This document shows, in pieces, positions 57,149 through 64,000 of a stretch of DNA of 64,000 nucleotides (the stretch's first letter is position 1; each line of letters starts with the position of its first letter). Both the position numbers and the translations under genes were made by a program. Origin of the DNA: Cytospora piceicola (lineage: Eukaryota; Ascomycota; Sordariomycetes; Diaporthales; Cytosporaceae); assembly GCA_023375675.1 (NCBI GenBank), contig JALQBC010000024.1, positions 62,001 through 126,000 on the forward strand, written 5' to 3'. The notes beneath the pieces are model-generated. The model had not been told where the DNA came from. It ran no database searches and saw nothing but the letters and a program-made list of their open reading frames with translations.

Positions 57149-57908
57149 TTAGTCGCAATGCGGCTTTTGGCTCATCGTCTTTCGACCTTTCATACCGCTC
57201 TCCAGCTGGCAGCGCGGAATGTCCCCGTGGGTGACTTTTCGTACGAAATCGGGGTCGGGGTCGAACAGCATGACGTGGATGTGCTCGACGGAATGAACAG
57301 ACTTGAGGCCATTCGGGTTCTTGAACCAGACGCGCTGCACTTCCATGTCAGTAACCAAAATACCTCTGCCATGAAGCAGCGCCACTGACCTTGTCCTTGG
57401 ACGTCCCAGGCGAGAATTTCCTCTCGACGAACCTCTCAATATCGGCCTCGGTCTCAGGGTCATCTGGCAAGTCGAACTTTGTCCAGACTACCAAATGGAC
57501 GATTCGCGGGTCGATTCCGTACGGCCAGTCGTTCAACAGAACCTTGACGTCCTCGTCATGCTCAAATGGCCTACTTCCCTCGGGCACAACTGGCTCCGCC
57601 CAGTGAAGCCTCTGCGTCAGCATGAAGTTCAAGACGCTGCCGTATTCTCGCTTCAGGTTCCAGATGAACTCTCGGTACCTCCACAGCTCGGAGGGCCGCC
57701 GGTGGAAGTCGTACAGCCTCTCCGTGCGCACGATGTCCAACACCTCGTCCCAGGTCTGGACTTGGTAATCCTCGTCGCGGGTGCTCATTATTCCCACATC
57801 TTTGGCGTTGCTGTTTTGTAGGAACTCTGGGCAGACATCGACGCGCTCCTCGGGCGGAATGTTGACTTGCCAGAAGGGCAGCGGGGTTGGGTCTTGGTAG
57901 CTACCCAT
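57149..57908 (-). CDS. DUF3605 protein (N-acetylglucosamine-induced protein-like)
   Basis: Predicted 234-aa protein from exons 57390-57908 and 57149-57334 on the minus strand. It starts [18 protein letters not shown] and carries family features such as [41 protein letters not shown] sequence, and near the C-terminus [20 protein letters not shown] and VMLFDPDP. These match the fungal DUF3605 family, which includes Candida Gig1, a cytosolic protein induced by N-acetylglucosamine; its biochemical activity is unknown. The donor GTCAGT is slightly off consensus, but phase and acceptor are clean with a TACTGAC branch. The gene converges on the FolB gene with only 56 bases between stops. An in-frame Asp-Ser repeat lies just upstream of the ATG; see findings. 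Confidence 0.87.
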
Positions 57909-60900
57909 GGCGTTGTGTTTATTTTCTTGTGATGAAGCACCGCTGCCGCTGTCGCTGTCGCTGTCACTGTCGCTGGCCCTGTAATTGAGAAAGGTTGAAA
58001 GTTACAAGAGACGACCGCATCTGCTCAGCCTGCGAGATATCATATATGGTTCCCCATAATAGTGCAATGCCAATATCATTTGGCGGTGACGAATGTGCGC
58101 GTGAATTGGTTCGATTTCTATTGTTGCGACCCGATGTGTGAACTTGTTGTCTGGTAGGTTCGCTGACAGGTGATGATGGGATGAATCATGACCGCCTTTC
58201 GCCTTCCTATAGAGGTGAAGGTGCTAGAGATCGCTGTTGAGTATAGATTGAATCTCAACCATTTCAAAGCGATTCATGGGAGTACCCAGCCAGCCACAGC
58301 ACAAAGGAAGGGCCCCCACATTGACTATGCCAGCTGGTCGGCCGGCGAACAACAAATAAAGAGCATCTTTGTCATTGGTTCACCGGCGAGGCCTCGAGTC
58401 TGGAAGGATCCTGAGTCAGTAACAATTCCATTCTTCCAAGCCACCGTCCACCACCGCCTGGACGGATCCGTGTAGTACTGTAGATAGAGATTTGAGACAG
58501 AGATGGTGAAGCATCGCAGGGAATACATATCAGCCGTATCGAAAAGATGGATGCCGGCACTCTGGGCGTCCATTTCCGGTCCCCTGACGACTCCCCCACC
58601 CACCCATCTGGACAGCTTTGAGTCGAGCGGACGCGCATCACAGCCCGCCCTGTCCTCTCACCTCTCACCTCTCACCTCACGACATCTTATCTTTCACCCC
58701 AGATGCTGTCGTTGCCAATCCTCACTGAGCAGAGTCTATCATCACAAGCGTGGGCGGCGAAGTTGCCTCCTTGCGATTGTGCTCTTACGTGGCCCTTGGT
58801 CTCGGGCCTGCGTGCAAGACACCCGAAGCGGCTCTTGTTTCCCCTTTCTTCGTATGCCCCTCATCTTAAGGAGGCGACGTCCGAGGGGGTAATGTGTGTA
58901 CTTATATTTGGTACACGGAGCAGAATATTGAACAATACGAGCGTCGATGGAGACTACAGGTCCGTACATATATGTATAGCTTTTCATACAGGGGGAACAG
59001 CTCCAGACATCGTATCATTAGCTTCAGAAGCCATTTCCAATGATTCCATGGTTGATTGGGATATAGTAACCGGAAGGAGTCGAGGTATCATGGTCGAATG
59101 GACAGCTGGATGAACACAATAAGCTCGCAGCCGCCAAGCTTCAGCAACGGGGTCCATCGCGTTCGAGGCGAGTTGCATGTGAAACTTTGCTGCTGCAACG
59201 CTGTTCGGCCGCTCCTACTCCCGAGCCCTGCAGACAGGCCTGTTGCTCTCTGCAGAGACACCTGGAGCTGCATGGTGCGCCCCCTCCCCCCCACGTGGAG
59301 CTTTGGCCTGATCAGCCTTTTCCAGGGCCCCCGGGGCCCCTAAAAAGGAGCGAGTACCTACGGAACCCGCATGTATCTACCACGGTACCGTTGATACGGT
59401 CCCACGGGTGCTTTTCAATAGTTGGTGACCCACCTAGACACGACGACTACAGGTCGTGCTGGCCTATGTATGTACCTAGGTATATACTTAAGTATATTTG
59501 TTTGTGTGTGTGCAATGTATGCTTGCATAGGTCGAGCGACTCTTTGGGCTCGAAGATTATTTCGGCCTTTGGTCTCATTCGTTTATGTCGCGAGCTTGCT
59601 TGAGCGTTCTTGCCCAGGAGCCCTCCGCCCGTATTAAAATAACAAATCACAACCGACTAGTACGGGGCCGCAAATCTTGGTATCCACCAGTTGTTGACAT
59701 TCAAGTGTTCGGATCGAGTGGATTCGCCATGTTACTAAGTAGAAGGTCAAGAGAGTTTCGAGAAACAGGGATGGGGCAAAGTAACCCAAACCAAGCAGTA
59801 TCGCGAATGAGTACTACCTAGGTAAGTAAATGTATGGTATGAATGGATAGACTTCTCTCGATAGAATCATGTTCTATTGGCAATGGCTCATTTCCAGGGT
59901 GTCACCCTTTTCCTTCCTTTCCTCTCTGGGCTCGCCTTCGCGCTAGGTAAAACAATTCATTTTTTTTTTTTCTCTCTCGTGATGAGACGGGCGGTTTCGA
60001 TTTTACATACGAGGCTCGTTGGCGTCGAATTGAATCAAGCGTCAAATTTCCCCCTGTTCCACCCGCCGGCTTCTTCTCGCCCGCCGGGGTTATCGTAGCT
60101 CTGGACGCCAGGAGGCTGTTTCTTAGCTCCCGCTGGCCGACCAGGGCCACTTGCAAGTTGGGAGACATGGCTTGATGCTGCCTGTTAGTGCCTGATGTAT
60201 CTATTTTCCCCCATCCATATGATGCGAACTGATGCTGGGTCAACAACTCCGCCAAAAGGATCGATAAGCCCAACGATGATTATATGTTTATTCTTCCGGC
60301 TCTCTACCGGAGGATTCATCTAAAGCTTGTCACTTGGAACACTCGATCCTTACGGTAGGATCCTCGTCGATCACATTCTGCAGTCTCAGCTTTTTGTGAA
60401 GCTGTCTTGTCATGGCAGAATCCCGTTCAACGTTCCTACTCGGACTTCTCCTATGCGTTTATGTAGTAATGGTGGGCCGCGTTGATACGTTCCATGGATC
60501 TGCCATTGATGGGGAACAACAAGTGGCAGAACCGCAGAACCGCAGAACCGGTACGGAGTCCTATGTCAAGCTTCAACGTTCTCGCCGTTCCACGGGTCTC
60601 TGTCAAATGTCACCTCGTCGTGGTACAGAGTTGATTAAGGTTCAATAACACAGACCTCGAGCATGGAAATGGACACCAAAGTCGGGTTCCATTTGGCCAG
60701 TGATCGCCTGAAAGACCAATATATCGACCAGCATCCCCTCCCATTAAGCTTGTTATCGGTGCCAGAACGGAAGGGGAGGGGTTCACTGTACATACATAGT
60801 GTACTGGTAGTAGATTTATGTAGCCCACCCCCATGAACGGAAGATGGTATCTACCTAAGTAGGGAGGTACTTGGCGGGCTAACAGATATTTGTGACCGCC

Positions 60901-61592
60901 ATGGAAGAACCCATTGCCATATGCTTTTTATAGGAGACGCTACATTCTACTGTGGTACCTCCTGGTTTCCCCTGGACCTTGGATCCACCAGACTTTCCAC
61001 CTTTAAAGTTGTCCATGTCCATCACCGTCCATCCATCTTTCTTCTGTTGCTGTTCTCTTCCCTCCTCTCTGTCCTAGTTTTGCAATCGTTAAGGAACAAG
61101 CAAGATAGTCCTGCCATTAAGATACCCAACTTATGTGAGTACAACACACACAAGAAAAGCCCTTATCCCCTTTGGTCCCACTGCATATTGTCCTGCCAGC
61201 TGTACCAGTTGTCGAGCAAATTACCTTGGAAGGCCTCTATGCCACGTCCATGGGGATGCCTGCCAGCAGTGCCCACCTGGGTACCTAAGTACCTAGCTGC
61301 AGGACAGCAGCGCATGGAGCTCCCAGGCTATTTGTTTCGTTTGCAGCTATTTAAAACCAACAAAAACCCCCTATCGCGCTCTCCAATTACGTCACGGACG
61401 CTAACCATACGCCCCCCCTACTGTCCAGAACTTCGTGATCGGTCTTGAGAGCTTCCCCGCTATCAACTTTCGATAACTTTTGCAATTTCCCCCAACTACC
61501 ACTTCGAATCCTCCATTGTTTTTGGTGATTCGACGACTTCGTTACCTACTTCACAACAAACCCATCTACATCTCTTTCTACAAGCAGACAAG
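57909..61592. other. Long intergenic region between DUF3605 gene and UGP1
   Basis: 3.7 kb between divergent genes. No gene is well supported. Contains a six-base GACAGC-type repeat at about 57941-57980, ACCTAGGT words at 59474 and 59816, a TACCTAAGTACCTAG run near 61281, and T- and C/T-rich tracts before UGP1. One 78-codon frame at 60412 has a hydrophobic N-terminus but no other support. Confidence 0.5.
61348..61356 (+). promoter_or_regulatory. TATA-like element of UGP1
   Basis: TATTTAAAA lies about 240 bases before the start codon and is followed by a C/T-rich leader, the usual layout of highly expressed fungal genes. Confidence 0.45.
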
Positions 61593-63661
61593 ATGGCCTC
61601 CGCAATCAAGAGCGCTATCCCCTCCCACCTCAAGCCCTCCAGCGCCAGCGGCAACGGCGACGCTGAGACGGACTTCGATGGCAAGCACCACGGCAAGACT
61701 CGATCCCACATGGTAAGTGATTGAGATTATCCCAGCCTAGCATACACTTCTATCACTAGCATTCGCTTTCGAGACATGTCTTGTCTTTGCTTGCGTTGCA
61801 ATCCCAACACCTTTCTGGACATCTGGAGGGGTTACTGTTAAGTGGGGTCGTTCTGTCTGCACTATTGGGCACACCTCTATTATGAGACATTAAGAGCTTG
61901 TTGGGCAACTCTACCCAAAAAGTCTCTGGTTATTATGAGGTGCAGTGCAGAGAGCGTTCTCTACAAGCAGTCAGACCTGTTCTTCGCAGTTTGTGCACAG
62001 ACACATAACCATGAGACCTGAAGTTATTTTATGCCAGGTCTTCCCTTACGAAGGGGGCTGCGGCTTGATGCTTTATGGATAATCGAGCTACTTGGACCAT
62101 TGATCTAGTAGAATTTCGCTGACAGACTCTCACAATAGGCTTTCGAGAACACATCCACCAGCATTGCTGCCGCCCAGATGCGAAACGCGCTGACTGGTCT
62201 CGCCGAGACGGTGGAGGACCCCGATGAGAAGAAGGTGAGGAAGACACGATACACCCTGCATGCTAGACTTGTGCTAATGATGAGTTTGTACAGCTGTTCG
62301 AGACGGAGATGGATAACTTCTTCTCCCTGTTCCGCAGATACCTCAACGACAAGGCCAAGGGCAACGCTGTGAACTGGGACCGCATTGCTCCCCCCGCTGC
62401 CGGCCAGGTCGTCGACTACGAGGAGTTGGGCAACTCTGAGTCTGTCGAGTTCCTGAACAAGCTTGCCGTCCTGAAGCTGAACGGTGGTCTCGGTACATCC
62501 ATGGGCTGTGTCGGCCCCAAGTCCGTCATTGAGGTCCGTGACGGCATGTCCTTCCTGGACCTTTCCGTCCGCCAGGTCGAGTACCTGAACCGAACATACG
62601 GAGTCAACGTTCCTTTCCTCCTGATGAACTCGTTCAACACCAACGACGACACTGCCGCCATCATCAAGAAGTACGAGGGCCACAACGTCGACATCCGTAC
62701 CTTCAACCAGTCCCGATACCCCAGAATCTACAAGGACTCTCTGCTGCCTGTCCCCAAGAGCTTCGACTCCCCCATCAACGAGTGGTACCCTCCCGGACAC
62801 GGTGACGTTTTCGAGTCTCTGTACAACTCTGGTGTTCTTGACGATCTGATCGAGCGTGGCATTGAGATCATCTTCCTGTCTAACGTCGACAACCTGGGTG
62901 CCGTTGTTGACCTGCGCATCCTGCAGCACATGATGGAGACCAACTCCGAGTACGTCATGGAGTTGACCAACAAGACCAAGGCCGATGTCAAGGGTGGTAC
63001 CATCATCGACTACGAGGGCTCCGTTCGCCTGCTCGAGATTGCTCAGGTCCCCAAGGAGCATGTCAACGAGTTCAAGTCCATCAAGAAGTTCAAGTACTTC
63101 AACACCAACAACATCTGGATGAACATCAAGGCCATCAAGCGTGTTGTTGAGAACAACGAGCTCGAGATGGAGATCATCCCCAACGGAAAGACCATCCCCG
63201 GTGACAAGAAGGGTGAGAGCGACATCAGCATCGTCCAGCTCGAGACTGCCGTCGGTGCCGCCATCCGTCACTTCAAGAACGCCCACGGTGTCAACGTGCC
63301 CCGTCGCCGCTTCCTGCCCGTCAAGACCTGCTCCGACCTCATGCTCGTCAAGTCCGACCTCTACACCGTTAAGCACGGTCAGCTACAAATGAGCGCCAGC
63401 CGCTTCGGTGATGCTCCTCTCATCAAGCTTGGTGGCGACTTCAAGAAGGTCTCCGACTTCCAGAAGCACATCCCCTCCATCCCCAAGATCATCGAGCTGG
63501 ACCACCTCACCATCACCGGTGCCGTCAACCTGGGCCGCGGTGTCACGCTGAAGGGCACTGTCATCATCGTTGCCACCGAGGGCAGCACCATCGATGTCCC
63601 TCCCGGATCCGTCCTGGAGAACGTCGTCGTCCAGGGCAGCTTGCGCCTGCTCGAGCACTAA
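61593..63661 (+). CDS. UGP1: UTP-glucose-1-phosphate uridylyltransferase
   Basis: Predicted 527-aa cytosolic enzyme making UDP-glucose from UTP and glucose-1-phosphate, the precursor for glycogen, trehalose and cell-wall glucans. Exons 61593-61712, 62139-62234 and 62294-63661, all in phase 0. Family landmarks: [17 protein letters not shown] (the nucleotide-binding loop), [51 protein letters not shown] and, late, [13 protein letters not shown]. The C-terminal part is the left-handed beta-helix region ([17 protein letters not shown]) used for oligomer contacts. Length agrees with fungal homologues. The N-terminal 40 residues are variable and disordered, and a possible nutrient-kinase target region by analogy with yeast, which is only inference. 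Codon use is strongly C-ending, as in highly expressed genes. Intron 1 is long (426 nt). Confidence 0.98.
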
Positions 63662-64000
63662 GGTGTCCGGGCTAGCGCCGGTGGTTGCCTCTTTGGGCTT
63701 GTTGCATGGTATTTGCGAGTTGCGTGCAGGGGCTTTTAATAAATAAGACCGGACCCATGGTTTGACTCGGTCAATGGAGTTCGAGCCGCCCCAAAGCATG
63801 ACATTATACAGAACAGACAGTTCATAATACAAAAAAGAAAGTAAAAATACCTCTTGGTTCCTATATGACAAGTACAAGTGGACGTCGACCAGTATGACAC
63901 AGTTGATATTTATGAAAGTAACCATCGCAGTGCATGACCTCTTTAAGAGGATATCCAATTTGAATTGTTTTCCATAGAATGAGGACTCTTTAAACGGAAA
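63662..64000 (+). other. UGP1 3' region
   Basis: 339 bases to the window end; T/A-rich 3' UTR and flank. No further gene is supported. Confidence 0.55.
63738..63743 (+). terminator. UGP1 polyadenylation signal
   Basis: A perfect AATAAA lies 77 bases after the stop codon, at a usual distance for a fungal 3' UTR. Confidence 0.6.

Noticed and set aside
58503..58892. 129-codon plus frame
   Set aside because: Arg/Ser-rich with no domain; the frame is probably chance in C/T-rich DNA.
62105..63376. 423-codon minus-strand frame
   Set aside because: Antisense to UGP1; an effect of its strong C-ending codon bias. The sense frame matches the enzyme throughout.

Overview
The window is nuclear DNA of a filamentous ascomycete (Pezizomycotina), probably a Sordariomycete. 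The evidence is short introns (about 50-110 nt) with GTAAGT-type donors and CTAAC/CTGAC branch sites, a velvet regulator, a Zn2Cys6 transcription factor, and a giant leashin-like protein of the kind that tethers Woronin bodies, an organelle found only in Pezizomycotina. Palindromic ACCTAGGT words are scattered through the intergenic DNA. There are no tRNA or rRNA genes, transposons, CRISPR arrays or prokaryote-style operons that I could recognise. Coding exons were assembled by hand from the frames and splice signals, so each multi-exon model is a prediction, though every one closes in frame.

Layout, left to right. 2.4-4.2 kb (+) velB, a velvet-domain developmental regulator. 6.6-7.2 kb (+) a small DUF3602/Par32-like protein. 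7.7-8.8 kb (+) a GNAT acetyltransferase, convergent with hem12, uroporphyrinogen decarboxylase (8.9-10.3 kb, -). 10.7-13.4 kb (+) an unrecognised 893-aa protein divergent from hem12. 15.5-18.7 kb (+) a 977-aa Zn2Cys6 transcription factor. 19.1-36.5 kb (-) one 5,758-aa leashin-like gene that fills more than a quarter of the window. 38.3-40.5 kb (-) a SAM plus HMG-box protein with a 4.8-kb upstream intergenic region. 45.3-46.9 kb (+) a small coiled-coil protein with a predicted 20-nt micro-exon. 48.1-50.8 kb (-) the condensin kleisin Brn1. 51.9-55.1 kb (+) a sodium/calcium exchanger-family membrane protein. 56.1-57.1 kb (+) a stand-alone tandem FolB protein, tail to tail with a DUF3605 protein (57.1-57.9 kb, -). 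61.6-63.7 kb (+) UGP1, UDP-glucose pyrophosphorylase.

The genes are mostly single-copy housekeeping (heme, folate-type, UDP-glucose, condensin, calcium) and development or morphogenesis functions (velB, SAM-HMG, leashin). They do not form a metabolic cluster. The most informative items are the unsplit leashin gene with its array of internal repeats, a 57-nt stop-free intron in brn1 that a plain ORF caller would read through, the micro-exon gene, the SAM-HMG architecture, the tandem FolB protein and the uncharacterised 893-aa protein. I did not find a clear, wholly new multi-gene system.
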